Program-made: the position numbers and the translations under genes
In this document: positions 1 through 13,863 of the stretch, in pieces
Layout of the letters: every line of letters starts with the position of its first letter
How positions within the stretch are numbered: position 1 is the stretch's first letter
Notes under the pieces: generated by a model
What the model was told of the DNA's origin: nothing
What the model saw: the letters and a program-made list of their open reading frames with translations, nothing else
Database searches by the model: none
Origin: Erythrocercus mccallii
Taxonomy: Eukaryota > Chordata > Aves > Passeriformes > Dicruridae
NCBI GenBank assembly: GCA_013397435.1
Contig: VZRG01001579.1
Location: forward strand, 37,391-101,390
Length of the DNA: 64,000 nucleotides
Direction of reading: 5' to 3'

Positions 1-1804
1 CTCAGCAGCTCCAGAGGGGCAGGGCTCTGGGCACAAGGACAAAGAAGGATGTTCTGCTGTTGAAAGATATGATCATCAAATTGTGTCCAATAATTTGAAT
101 TCCTCAGGTGTTTTACTTTCTCATGCTGTGACTCCTTTTCATTGCTGCCGAAAAGAAATTATATTTCCATTTTTTTCCCAGTGCTTCCATGCCAGGTTAA
201 TTCTCTGTTCTCTTGAAAGTTAATATATCCACTTTTCGTATTAATATTTGTGAAAGTAATATTAGGAATGTTTTATTTCATTATCTCACAGCTGAGGACT
301 GTAGTCACACTGGGTTATAAAGCGGCTAATTACAGTGTTTGTGACTTTACAGTGTGCCATGCCTGCAGTGCACTTTGTCAGAGTTTCTGAGAATTTTTAA
401 CAAGAAAATAGTTTGCAGGGTACTTTGTTAGTCTAGTCTGAGAAATGTTGCATATGCAGCATCTTTGCAAAGCTCTACATCTCCTAATCAAAACTCTTTC
501 ACCTCTAAGGGCATTTGCATTTCATGGAACACTTGATAAATTCAGATTATTTGATGCATGTACTTTTCCCTGTCCATGCTTGTTAAATCAAAAATATTTA
601 GGATACTGCAGAGTAACAAAATATTTGAGTGCAGTGATGCCTTCTGCTACTCCTCCTCTGGGTTTGCAGTCATCACTACCTCATAGTAATTGTGGAGTTG
701 TGAAGTTATAATTAAAGCTTCAGATGAGGCACAATGAATAAAAGGGACACTCCCCTATTCAGCCTTCACTAAAGTAATTGTCATTAATGAGAAAAGAAAA
801 AGGGGGGAAATGCCCAATTCATAAGCACCTGTGCAGCCTTTTAACTGTAATGTTTTCCAAAACTTGGTCTCTGCTCAGGAGGGACTTGTAACAGCAGCTT
901 TGGTTTGGGATTTGCAGAAAGCTCCCTCTGGGCAATGTGGCATTGCATAGAGCACGCTTTCCATTTCAGCCAAAGATCTGTATTTTAGAGAGCACAGGTG
1001 GTGGTGGATTCAGTTACAGTGCCTGGATTAACCAACCCTGCAGAGGTCTGGAGCCCACTTATATGAGAGAACTTGGAGAGTTTTAGCATTTTGATAAAAT
1101 TCTCTCTGGCCACTTAAGCAGGATATACACTGAAAGCAGCTCAGAGTATTTCACTGCGCTCAGGAAGTCCTGCTGATAATTTCTGCCACCAGGCAGCTCT
1201 CACAGGCATGAGCTTGGAAACTCTTCTCCTGGAGTTCAGAAACTCCACTCTGTGTCCCCCTCTGGGAAAGGAATTCCTGATCCCCTCCTGGCTTTGTCCT
1301 GGAGGTTATGGATGCAAAGCACTCCCTGTGCACATGAGACCAAACTCCTTTTCTGTCCAGCACAGAAATTCCCAGTGTATGCTGTGTCACCGTGTTTCCC
1401 TGCTGGAGCTCTGTTTTAGTAGTGGAAATGGATTCACATTCCCTGTGTTTCTCCCCTGAGTGGGGTCCCTGCAGTTCTGGAACCTGGAGGATCCTTCAGA
1501 GAGTGGGGATTTCCAGCAGTCACTCCCCTCCTGCAGGTTTCCATCCCAAAGGGCAGGGCAGGGGGCAAAGGAAGGAAGTGATTCCCTTTGGTCACGAAGC
1601 AGCTCGGGCTAGAATTAAATCCACACTTTTCCAGTCCCCATCCCTTACCTTGCTCACTCCAGACCTTACCTGAGGTTCATGAGTTGAGTTTGTGTGTCAC
1701 AATTGTCTGTACTTTACCGTTAATGGATGTGGTCTTTAAGGGATCAGGAAACAAACACTTCCAGTGAAGAGCTAATGAAGAGCAATATATGTTTCTTGCA
1801 CAGA
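1..1804. other. Non-coding stretch, no recognised gene
   Basis: I see no gene, RNA gene or clear mobile element here. The only open frames are under 100 codons, occur on both strands in overlapping positions, and carry no recognisable motif. Base composition is moderately AT-rich, with a slightly more GC-rich patch around 1200-1560. Confidence 0.6.
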
Positions 1805-1834
1805 TACATACATACACACACACATATATATATT
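1805..1834. repeat. Microsatellite, mixed (CATA)n-(CA)n-(TA)n
   Basis: A short compound simple repeat in which CATA units pass into CA and then TA dinucleotides. It is followed by a T-rich spacer. This is ordinary microsatellite sequence with no sign of a function. Confidence 0.85.
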
Positions 1835-4800
1835 TTTATATCTCGCATCTTTTAAAATAACACATACTTTATTTTTCACTCAAAAAAGAAAGTATTTTAG
1901 CATTAATAGGAAAAACACATTGGTTTTTTTTTCTCCCCAGTGATTACAGGAGATGGGTGAGCCTGGAGTGATTCTGTTTTACTGAATCTTCCCAGTACTT
2001 GTCAGCAGTGGAAATGCCTGATTTAATCATTCAGAACTGTCTCCTGCAGAAATATTTGCATTGTGCATGTTTGAAAAATACCAGAGCCAAAAGTAACTTG
2101 AAAACTGTGCTTTGTGCTGGTTATAACCTGTGAGTTAGGAGATGTGTCCAGCCACCTCGACATCGTGGGAAGGGTAGGGTTTGTGAATACAAGGTTTGTA
2201 TTCTAGCACATTCCATTTTATTAAACAAAACCATACCTTCTGTCTACCCAGAACTGCTTCCCAGGAGATGCTCTAGAGAAAATCTGTAATTCAAAGTGAC
2301 TGTTTTATGTTATTCTCTTTCAGCACTTTTTCTCTTTATAAATTGTCAGCAACAAATATATACATTTTATTTTTCTCTGAATCATGTGAACTAACAAATC
2401 TTAATCTGCATCTGCAAATTAAAGGCAGAAGAAGTCAATTACAAGTGCTTGGTTTACCTAAATTGAATTGCACTAGGTCTTTTGATTGAACTTATAAAGT
2501 CATGTGGCTGGTGTTCCAGGACCATAAAACTTCTAAGTTCCATCATTAATATCTGATGTTTCTAAATTATGAATTCTTTCTTTTTTTGCAAGTGCTCCAG
2601 TATTTAATCAAAATGTGCAGTTTCTGTAGACATTTTGTTGGCAGATTTGTTTCTTAGAGCATTCATGAGATGTAAATGCAAGAGAGGTGAGCACAGACTG
2701 CAATTCAAGCTTCAAAGAAATAGCACCAGACTTTCTTCCCCCTTTTCCCTCCGTAATTTGCTGTTTGGGCTGCAAGCAGTGAAAAGCAGGAGCCTCAGCT
2801 GACGTGTGCTGCTCACATCTACCAAACCTCGTCGTCCTCCTCCTGCCACTGCCCTAAGCTGATTGATGTCACAATACTGATGTGACAGGCTGGTGGCTCA
2901 GCTCTGTACCTGCAGTGTTTGCAGAGCTCACAGGTTACAAATTCAGACTCTGTTTGCTGATTCCAGTGTTTGGGTTCCTCAGTGCCCAAAGTCCACGGTA
3001 CAGCCCATGCTGGACACCAGCAGTGTGGGCTGTTTTGGGAGCTCTCCTCCCCTGCTCTGCCTCCACACCTGCCTTTGTCTGTGCTGCCTATGTGTGTACC
3101 TTCCTTTTAATCGAGACAGATTTGGAAGTTACCTTTATGCAGATGAATGAAATGAGAAAGGAAAGGGTTGCACTAAAGGGAAGGGTTTGCTGCAGTCAGT
3201 AAGACAGGTTTGTTCAGATCCTAAAATACATTGAAGGCTGAGGGAGGATGGTATAAAGCAATTTAACATCAGAGGATTTTTCAGAGATAGTTCAGCTAAA
3301 GCACTCTGAAGGTACAATTGCAAAGGGAGATGGTGCAGTGCTAAATATACAAAATGCAACATTCTATTTTTGTTATAATTAACTGTAACCAGTTCTTATT
3401 TAAATCAGCCTGCCAGTCATAATTAGTCTGTACTTTAAATGTTTTGCTCAATGTTGTAGAGCAGAAAGAGTCTTTATATTAAAATAATGAAAGTTCTGTA
3501 GGAAAGTAGAGCATACCCCTTGCAATCCTTGCCCTGGGAAGGGTTCCCTGTTCCAGACAGGTGTTTTGTACCCAGGGGGTGTAATACAACTTGGATTTGT
3601 GCCAGGGGAGCACTGAGACTCTGCTCTCTGCAGACACGGTGACATTTGTTTTATACCTCCAGTTCTCCCGTGAGAGGAGCCAGGGCCACCTTCTTGCAGC
3701 AGACAAAGAGCAGTTCCTTGAACTCAGAATTGTCATTTCTCAGTGTAAAATTACACATGGGCTTTCTGGTTGCCTCACTTTGTAACCCTTGCTGGGCACA
3801 GTTATTTTAGTGGCACAGCATCTAATTTGGCTCTGTTCTTTTTATTCTTAGAACTCTGATATTTGTGGAAGGTGCAAGGGATGTTGCAGATCTGTGTTAG
3901 TGCTGTGCAGGAAGGAAATTTGATGATGAGCTATATTATGTATGGCTCACTAGATAGTAGTAAACATTCCTCTTTGTTGCTGTGCTTGGGGATTATCAAA
4001 GGGTGTTGTGTTCCTAGTTAGAATTTTTCCGGATTAATGAAACAGATCACAGATCACTGCATAGCAACGTGCCTGAAGTCTGTGAAATGTTTTCTGAATA
4101 AGGATTGGATCAGGCCCATTGAGAATATAAAGCGCTGGAAGAACACAGTGTTATTTTACAGACCCTGAATTCGGTTGTTTTCTTGCCGTGGCCTCAGAGC
4201 CTCTCTAATTAGAAACTTAAGGTTTCTTAGTCTGCTCTGTGGCTTTCCTTCTCTTTAACAACACACCAGCAACATCCAAATCGTCACTGTTACTCAGGCA
4301 CTCCTGGCTGCCCTTGACAGGGGCAGCTTTGTTTGAATATAGGCTGGTTCAAATGAAATTAGGAATACTTTAAGTTTCAGAGCTTCCTGTAGAGATTTAT
4401 GGTCTGTGCATGTCCATGCTGGGATTGCACATCAGTCTTTGGGGGCTCGAGAGCAGGATGCCAGGTGGAGGCTGCCTCAGGTTGAGCCAATCCATGCAAT
4501 TTAAGTGTCAGAAGCCAAGGGAATATCTCAGAGAGTTTCAAATGTCTACCAAACCCCAGGAGGTTCTGTAGCTTAATAGGTAATTTTAGTTTTGCTCACA
4601 ACTTCCATAAGAATGTGCATCTCATGGCCAAGTATGAGCATCCAGAGAATGAGTCTCCATCATGAGTTAGATCCCTTTCACATGTTCAGAATTTAGAGAC
4701 AAAAGTACCTGCAAAAGCCTGGGAGTCTCTGTTCTTGTTTCTTCCCAATGAAGGGGATAGAAGCTGGGGCTAGGAGCCTGCTTTGTGAGCTTTGGAAATC

Positions 4801-7800
4801 TCTAACTTTGCTGCCTTGGCGAGTATTATGAAATAAAGTTATTTTAATGCCTGACAAACAATCCTTGTGTAAAGTTCTTTGCAGTCCCATTTCTTTGGCT
4901 GGAAGCTTTACTTGTCCTCTGGTTTTGGGGCACAATAAATCTGAAATCAGATCTCTGAGATGAGCCTGCACCAAAAGCTGTTATAAATGCATTGATTTGG
5001 TCTTTTATTCTCAGACATTGCTAATATATGATTCTGGTTTAACTCAGAATGTCTTGAATTGTTACTGTTCCAAATAGCTGAGATCCTGAGATCCTCCCCA
5101 GATCCTCTTGCATACGACTCTTTAGATTTTGCATTTCTCAGTTATGAGGGTTATTGCTTCTAATACTTGGTCCTGAGAAGGTTCAAGTCTCTTAAAAATG
5201 TCCTCTTGCTTATAACATGTGAGTAACAAATGTAGAGTTTTATGGGAAGGGGCCTTGGAATCCTTTTGTGGGGGGAAGGCTCAAAGGAATACAAGTGCCA
5301 CTTCTGTTCCATTGTTAAAATGCTGACTGAGTTGAAGTGTCTTAATCATGGAGATTTTGGACTGAATCAGATTGTGAGAGATCCTCCTGTAGGCCCAACA
5401 CAAACATGAATTTACCTTTTACTCTCCACTGTCTGTGCTGCCCAGTGAAGCTGCTTTGCTGTTGAGATGAGGAGGCTTGAAGTGTGTGATTCACCAGAGT
5501 GTTGTAATTGATAAGATGCTGAAGCTGTGCACAGGTTACATAATTATATTTTGACTCACAGGATGGAAATCCAGATGGTTATTCAAGAGCCTCACATTTT
5601 TTGCATCAGGGTAAAGTTGAAATAACGTCATTAAAATTATTCTCCCAGTTGCATCTTCTATTACCTTTTTTTTTTTTTAAGTTTCTGGGCTACATAACCA
5701 TATCCAGGGTATTATCCTCCTTCAGGGATAAAGGATAATCAGATCTTAAAGAAGCCCAGGATCTCCAAACATCTTAGTTTTGCTGATAAAGGCTGGCTGT
5801 GTTTTATGTGCTGCTATGTCAAGAAACATGAGCTGCTGTAGGAATGTGTTTGTCTCTGTGGTCCTAACAAGTGCATTCCTTTAAATTTTATAAAAATTTT
5901 ATTCCTGTTTCAATACAGGCAGAATCCAGAATTGAAAACCTGGAGGTTACTTTTGAATAATATTTCAGCTTGCCCTAAAGCTGAAATTGTGATTATGTTA
6001 CCATTGTAGTCTTGGGGCATGAAAACCCCTCGAAGTAGTAACCAATGGAACACTCCTTATTCCATTTTAAAAACAGGCTTCTTTTACTAATTTAATCTCT
6101 TATTTTAAACAAGATTTTCAATTTATTCCTGAATGTAGCAGAAAGAAACAGTGAAATTTGTATCTGTGACTGTCCAGGCCAGTTACCAAGAGCTCTACAG
6201 CCTAGAGCATTTCCAAAGCTTTGCAGGGAACCAGTCAGAACTGAGTTAACGGCAGAACTGACTCAAACCAAAAAATATACACATGATAGGGATTTAGTAT
6301 TCGATTTTATTTCATTGATAATTTCCTACTTATGTCTCCTTGTTTCGGTTTGGTTTTGTTGCCAGTTTGTTTTTGGTTTGTTGTTGGTTTTATTATTCAA
6401 TGAAATGAATTTGCTGACAGCATTTGGTAGGATGGATGAAAATCCAGAGCTATATCATCACTTGGACCTGGTGAGTTGGCATAGCTGCATTTTGTACCAG
6501 CTGGGGTTCTGCCTTTCAATTTGCAACAAGTTTTATATCCTGGTCCTCTTTCTTCTATTTGGACACAAACCAATAAAACTGACACTGAGTTTCCCTCCCT
6601 TTTCTTTTTCTATTTTGCCTAGTTTCTAAACTTTCTGGAGAAGACAATATCCTTTCTCTTTCCAGAGTGAACCTGGCAAATAATTTATAAATAAACAAAG
6701 AAATAGCAATAATGGAGCAGAAAGAAAGGAGTGCTATCCATTATTTATGTACATAATTAAATGGAATCCCTGGTTATTTGAAAGCACAAAGACAAAACTT
6801 TACTGTGGGTGTATTATGTACATAAATGCTGAAGCACTTCATGGTGGTCTTATATGAGAATGCTGCTTCCATTTTCTCTCTAGAAATTACATCTTGTTTC
6901 ATCAGGCAGCTCTCAGTTTGCAGCTATTGCTGCACACACTGCAGTTCCTGCTCACGTTTGTCAGGAATTCAACAATTAATGGTCAGGGTGCTGCTTTTTT
7001 GGAGTTTTTTTGTATGTCATTACATCCAAACTCAGATTTGGTGGCAGAAGTGCCATGCAGGCAAACGTGGTGGCTCCCACCTGTGACACACAACATGTCC
7101 CTGTGGGGTGTGTGGGAGGCTTTGCTGCCTTGGACATCCCTTTTTATTTTATGGGATGGAGAAACTTAAGCATAAACCATGTTTGCTCAATTAAGTTATT
7201 GAGCCACTGCTTGAATTACTCCTCCACTGTGTTGTTTAATCCCCCAGTGAGGGCTGAAGCTGCTAATTCACACACCAAGAGAATTTTTTTTTTGTTTCAG
7301 TTTTGGCATTGATATAAAATACGTTACATTATTTTTCTGTAGTTCTTTTCTCTTTTCTCTTTAATCCATATTTTAATGTTGTGCCATGTTGCCCAGAATA
7401 ATAAGAGAGTCTTTTCGTACATAGGAGAAACTGGAAAAAACCCAAATTAATTGAGTTGTCTTAATTGAACAAGGAGTTGCTTAGAGTTAAAACATAAGGA
7501 GCTGATCTTGGAGCTCTTAATGTGGTCTGCAAAATGAAGCCGTGCTCCCAAGTGAATAGGTTAGTAAGTTTTATGAACTATTATTTTTGTTTTCCCAGAC
7601 TGTTTTCTGTGAAATTCAGCAATCCAGCTCTCCACAGGATAATGCAGTGTGAAGCACATGGAAAATCACTTTGTTTTTAGGTGCCACTCAGTTTACCTGA
7701 TTCCCATGGAGCTCCAGCCAACGGGTCTGGAGCTGTTAAATCCTTGCCAAAGCGTGGCTCTCATCCCAAAGGGAGGCTGTGACCCAAAGGGTGCCCTGGC

Positions 7801-9739
7801 TTTGGGGCCAGGCAGTGGCATGGAGGAGAGCCCTGCAGGGCACTGGGAGGCTCAGCCCAGTGTGGAAAATGCCCAGCAAAACCCTAACCAGGCCCTGGAA
7901 ATGGGCTGGGAGTGGTGCTGTGCCAGAGTGCTCCAGAGAAATGCCAGCTGTCACAGCTGCTCCTCTCTCTCTGTTCTAGGAGAGGTCCCCCTTTCTAGAT
8001 ATTTCCCAGTATAGATCTAAACCTCTTCCCAGTCTACAGTAGGTGATGGGAAAATACTAAACAGCAGGCTGGAATTTTGAAATCTGTAGTTAAATACTTA
8101 AAATATAAAAAGTTACTTCAGACAAGTTCAGCAACAATTTTGACTTTCTAAGTTCATTGCATTCTGCTTAGCACTACCACTTATAAGAAAAATATAAAAT
8201 ACTTTTTCTACTAAGGAAATACATGTAATCAATATTTGTGTTGTACAGCAATCATCAAAATCCATAGGTGTTGCCAGAAATACTCCTCAGAATTTAATGA
8301 GATCTGTCAGGGAAATGAAATTCAGCAATGAGCTACTCAAAGGAAACCACAGTCTACCACCAGGTTTTACGTGTGTGTGTCCTCAGCTTTGGAGCAGAGG
8401 CATAACAAGGTCCTTATTTCCCTCTCCTGTTTTGCATGTTTTTCCTTTGTTCCAAGCAGCTTTCCCAGGGACTGGCAGGGACATGGGGCCCCGTTCTGAG
8501 TGCTGGCTGGTCACCCACACGGTGATCCCACAGCCCTGGCTCCCTCCTGCCAGCCCTTGTCACAGCAGACACCGCCAAGGCTGCACTTGCCTCGTGGGGC
8601 TGTAGTTTTGGGGTGACCTTTGGTTTGCAAAGCATGCAGAGGAAATCCCACATTGCCCTGGTGTGCTGGACACACCTGTGGGTCCCAGAGGGAGCACATC
8701 CAGCAGATCCCAGAAAGCTCTGGGTATGGGCTGTGTGTGAGGTGTAGATCAGGTTTTCTGCACCGACCTTTATTCCCATCAAGGGATTTGTGAGAGGACA
8801 CAAAATGTTCCTGGTAATTATAGATGTTCCAGTTATTCACCCAGCTGAGGTGTGGAACATCAAAACATTATGAACAAATGTCCCAAATTATCTTTTCCCA
8901 TCCAGTCAGGATTTCTGGGTGGACAGGAGCAGTGTTCCCACCCATCTGTGGCTGTGATGGTGTTATTCCAGGAGATAATCTATCCTGAAGCCAGGAGAAG
9001 GAATGACTGCAGATAAATAGGGCAGAGGAAAATGTTTATTTGGTGGAGGGGAGAGGGAATGGCTGGAGGAAGGAAAGCAAGCGTGGAAATCTAATGCTAG
9101 ATTTTGTCAATTTGTAAAGTTTAATTTACTTATACTTATGATACCTCTGAAGAGAAAGGGAATCCAGGTTAATCTTCATAAGATATGCAATAGAAATTAT
9201 CTATTAAAATAAGGCCCATTACTGTGATTATCAGACACATTTTTAATTAAATCTAAAGTTGTGTCAGTAGAAATTTTTACTTATATGAACTCAAAATGTT
9301 TGGGCTTGTTCATCTTTCTAAGCTTTACTTCTCTTCCATAAAGATCATGAACTCGGCTTAATTAGGAGGAGTAGTTATAATATCAGAGCAAATTAATTTC
9401 AGTCAACCAAAGGGGCCCTTTGAGGATGCCTGTTGCCACCTGTAGCTGGGAAATCCTGGCTCTGGTGCTGAGCGAGCTCTCCTGAACTGGGAATGAGATT
9501 TCCTGGATCCATGGCAGGATCAGCTCGGCATTGGCGCAGGGAGTGCCACCTCACCCAAGGGCAGCACACAAGCTCAATTCCCAGCACGTTTCCCAGCCTC
9601 TGCAAAGCTGCTTGACTTTAAAGAGGGGTTTGAAGCTCTGGAAGCAGGTTTGTATGCAAGGCCTCTCCCAGGGAGTTGCATTGTTGTTCTCAGGGATGCC
9701 TCTGTAATATATTCAGTTTGCAAGTAGAAAAGATTTCAC
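1835..9739. other. Non-coding stretch, no recognised gene
   Basis: No recognisable coding exon, RNA gene or interspersed repeat was found. Open frames reach at most about 130 codons (8414-8803, minus strand) and lie in the two GC-richer patches near 7690-7960 and 8440-8720, where stop codons are rarer by composition. Short homopolymer runs occur, such as T near 5667 and T near 7287. Very old repeats could be present below what reading by eye can detect. Confidence 0.55.
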
Positions 9740-9791
9740 CTTTTTAGCTACTCTTTTTGACTTTTTAGGCACTCTTTTTGGCTACTCTTCC
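9740..9791 (+). repeat. Short tandem duplication, 21-bp unit
   Basis: Two adjacent 21-bp units (9740-9760 and 9761-9781) share the pattern CTTTTTAG-CTACTCTTTTTG with few mismatches. A partial third unit follows. The size is typical of replication slippage. Confidence 0.7.
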
Positions 9792-9825
9792 AACAGAGCC
9801 AGGCGAAAATTCTCAGATGTGTAAG

Positions 9826-9841
9826 CAGATCAGCTGATCTG
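9826..9841. other. Perfect 16-bp palindrome with central E-box
   Basis: The sequence CAGATCAGCTGATCTG is identical to its own reverse complement. Its centre is CAGCTG, an E-box core of the type bound by many bHLH factors. A palindrome this long is uncommon but can arise by chance in 64 kb. No neighbouring feature supports a function. Confidence 0.5.
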
Positions 9842-9879
9842 AGTATTCATTTTTACATCAGAGTCTGTTTTAGTTCCTA

Positions 9880-10480
9880 AGCACAACAGACTATTTTTTT
9901 TCCCCATGGATTTCACTCAACGTTAGCTTTAAATATCTGCCTTTATTTTATTTTTTTAATTGAGTCCCTTTCTTTTTGATGCTACTACACTGTTTTTGTA
10001 TGTAAAATGGCAGAACAATCTCACATCCTAAAAGGAATTTATTTGCATAAAAATAAACACAGTAATTTTTTTAGGTGTTAAAACATGAAATAAGAATATC
10101 AGTTAACAGTAAATTATTGCTTAAAAATGCATCTTGTAAAAAAATTTTGGGCTACTCAATGTTCTTAAGAGATTGTAATGAGCTGAATGCATTGGTTAAA
10201 TTAAAATGCATTCTCTGATATTCAGTAAATGCAATGTGTGTGCAATTCAACAAAAATAAAATTGAAATTTACATTTTCATCAAATGAATAACCACATGCT
10301 GAGGATTGCTTGACTGCAATTTATGATTATGCAAATGAAACAGGTTTTGCAACTAGGATACGTACAATAAATGGGAGTTCCATTATTATGTATCAAAAAC
10401 CCATTAACCTTGAAAATTGTATACAATTGACATGAACATTTCTAAAATATGTCTAAAACCTGCTAATGTTCCCCCTCTCC
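9880..10480. other. AT-rich block, candidate conserved non-coding element
   Basis: This stretch is AT-rich and essentially free of CpG and simple repeats. It is dense in homeodomain-type TAAT/ATTA cores. It contains an exact POU octamer, ATGCAAAT, at 10329-10336. Such a composition is common in vertebrate developmental enhancers, but motif content alone does not demonstrate conservation. No open frame of note lies inside it. The call is inference. Confidence 0.25.
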
Positions 10481-13400
10481 TCCCCTATGTATAGGGACCA
10501 TATATTAGATTTAGCAAAAAGAATTCAGAGTGAATAATTTATTAAATGAGCTCTGCCACTTTTTTGTTGGTGATCTCTCTGTAACAACTTGCTGGGTGCT
10601 TTATTCATTATTTAAATCAGGAAATGCTGCTGATTAATTCCTCATCTGCTGACAAGAACACGAGTTCCAAAAGCTGTTCATAACCAGAATTTGCTGTTTC
10701 CCAGTCCTGGCGAGGCAGCAGGGAGGAGATGCTGAGGCTCGTGGCAGCTTCCCAGATGACAGGTTTCCTTGTTGGGAGCACTCCCCTGGCTGCTGGCTGG
10801 GAACTGCTGGTGTTTGATGATTCTGAATCAGATTCTCTTCTTCCTCAGGGACAAAAGCACCAGAACTGGAGGGAGAACACGACAGGGCGTCCCAGAACAC
10901 ACTGTCCGTTCTGTGTCTGCCTTGGGCTGGGCAAGGCAAAGCAAACAGCCTAGGGCTTAAAGCCTTGAGACAATTTTCCATGTATTTCCTGAAAGCTGGT
11001 CCCTTCCTGAGTGGATTTTCAGCTTGTGGAGAGGAACCTCCTCTGTGGCACAGGCAGAGTGCGGATGTTAGAGGTGCAGCCCCAGTCCTGGGGCAGGTTT
11101 AGCAGCTGCTGGGGGGTTGCAGAGCTCAGGTCCTGCACGCTCCAGCTGTTGCATTCCTCACCCAAAACATTATCAGGAAATCTCCAAGGCTCCCAGTGCC
11201 CTGCTGTGGATAGCTAAAACTCTGAAAAGAAAAATACACATCACCGAGTGGTGAAAAAATATAGTATTTCCATAGGTTGGTTCTCAAGTGTTACCTCAAA
11301 GCTGGTCTGCTCTTTCAATGACTGTCTCATAGCTTTGTGGAAGTGTTTCAGCTGGATCTCTGTGTCAGTTATGTAGAAGGGTTTGTTATCCTGGGTTATT
11401 TTTGCCGGAGGAGGAGTTCACAGGATGATACACAACGTGTAAGGTACCAAGATTGTTGGTAGGAGATCACCTTTTGTCTGTTATCCACAATGTTTAATTT
11501 GCCATAATTTCTGAGATTCCTTTTCCTCACATGCCCAGAGCTATCAGAGGAGAATGCTTATAATCTTTTATTGAAAAAAAAATCAAAATAATCCTGAAGG
11601 TGGCCCTCATCATCCTAAACTCAGGACCCTTTTGGCTGCTCTTTTCTTCCCTTGTCTCTGTAAGAAAGTGAATATGTTTCCTTACCCAGGTCTGACTTTT
11701 AGAGTGGAGTTTGCATCTAAACCACTGCCAAAAAATGCTAGCATTTCAAAAAATGAAATAAAATACAGATTAGAGTAGATGGAAGTGTCCTAGCTGGGAA
11801 GGAGGACAGGAGGAGCTGGAAATCTCTGTATGTTCAGTTCAGTGTAAGGGTAGATGCTGATGTTTTGAGGATTCTAAAGTAGAAAATTGAGAGTACAAGT
11901 GATTCCATTGGCAAAGCAGACAAGTTTTGCTACAGACTTGGAAAAACCTGCAGCAGAAGGGTACATATGGATATTTAATTGTAATTTTTCAATATTACTT
12001 TTGACTACATGAAATAGTCTTGTGACTTCTACTGAGGGAGGCTGCAGCAGCTCATCTCCCAAGAGCAGCTTTTGGCTGTATCCTTAAATAATCTACATTC
12101 AAGGAGAAAAGAGGGTCTTGTGTTACTTTTGAACTAGAAAATGATGGCCAGAGTTCATAAATATTGCAGAGGAATCTACTTAAAATGCAGTTACCCAAAT
12201 TTTCCTCAAAACTGGTGGGATGTGTTTGAACTGTTTGACCTGATGGGGGATGCAGATGTATCCTGTAGGGTTAGCAAAGCTTTTACTTTTTTTTACTTTT
12301 AAGTGGTTTAATGTTTTTATTCTGTATGAAAGGTTGCATTAGAAAACTTTAAAACCAATTTAAAGGTTGTTTTTTGCCCCTAATGTATTTGCTGTCTATT
12401 GCAGTGCTGCATGGCCATTCAGTATCTACCTGGAGTGAGCTCTTGGGCACAATCACCCTTCCCAGGTGGAATGGCCCATGCTCCTCACTGCTTCTTCCAC
12501 CACAAAGATGCAGCTGAGAGTGCCTGGGTGCCACTGTTTACTTGGAAGCACAAAAGAAAGTGGCTGTTTGTGCACACTGGCTCTTGCTTTCATCACAAAC
12601 TACTGAGACATCTTGGAAAAACAGCATTATTTTTTGTACTTTTTAACTCCTGCAAAAATCTGTCACAGAATAGATCCTGACTGAGCATTTCATGTGCTGC
12701 TCCTGCTAAGTTTGCCAGGGAACAACAGGAAGCCAGATCTGTGTCTTATTTTTCATAGCTCTCTGTAAACACCCCCTGAATTAATCTCAGGAAATACCAG
12801 AAATGCTAATATCTACTCTTTGTGTGTGCTCACAGAACAGATTCAGGACACTGCTTTGAAGGATGTATATAAAGGCAGCACTTGCCATAAGTTAAAAGCG
12901 TCCTTTTTGACATCTCTGGAAAGCATTTCTCAAAGTACTGAGCAGTGATTGAACTTTTAATTCCATGAACATGTCTGGATATGTTCAAATGAAGCAGTGC
13001 ACAAACCCCCAGCCTCCAGCTCACCCTGCATGTCCGAGTGCTGTGCCAGGGTTTGGGTGAGAACAGGGGAGGCCCAGCAGACAGGGACACCCTCCCAAAC
13101 CTGCCCTAAGAGCTCCCAAAGTCTTGTCAAATAGGATCTTTCTGACATGATCTGCCTGCCATGGTGTTCATCCTCTCTTTCCTGAGTGTAGCAGTCAGCA
13201 GTGACTTTGGTACCAGTGCCTTATTTTAGGGTATCACAAGTTGGGGAGGCTGATGCTCCACTGGGAAGTTTTCCTTTGCTGGCAAATACCACTCAAGGGT
13301 TCATTCGTGGCTCCTGTGAATTAGGAGTAAGAAACTTTTTTAATATGAAAACATAGAGGTTGAAGCAGAAAATGCCAGATGTAAAGTAGCCTTGCTTTCC

Positions 13401-13863
13401 TCCTAAAACAAGGAGCCTTATTAAAAGACAAAAAAAAAAAAATATTAAAAACCCTTCCATGAGGCACAGGTTTGTGAAGAGTTTTTATTATCTGTAATTC
13501 TTCAGCCACTAGATGGTGGGAAAGTTGCAATCTAAGAGGACTCAGGGACCTGATCTGCCCTCCCAGGGTTAACCCACAGCAGGCAGGAGTGAACACAGCA
13601 CTCCTTAAATCGTCGTGAAATTTCCCCGTGAGGTGGCATCTGGATTGTGGCATTGCTTGTACATCTCTATCCAAATCAGCTTTGTGTGAAGAACCTTGTC
13701 CATGTTACCAGGGCAGCTGGCATAAAGAGAATCCCCTTTAGTGGCCAATTTCAGTGAAGAAATGAAAAAAAAAAGAGGCGAGTTCATTCTAAATTCAAAA
13801 GTACCACAGCCACAGTGCTGGCAGTGCCTCTTCTAAAGCTGACTCAGATCTACCCCTGTGTCA
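10481..13863. other. Non-coding stretch, no recognised gene
   Basis: Only short frames are present, the largest being 115 codons on the minus strand at 10634-10981 and 117 codons on the minus strand at 13321-13674. Neither has a recognisable motif, and both overlap other open frames. A poly-A run lies near 13431. No interspersed repeat was recognised. Confidence 0.55.
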
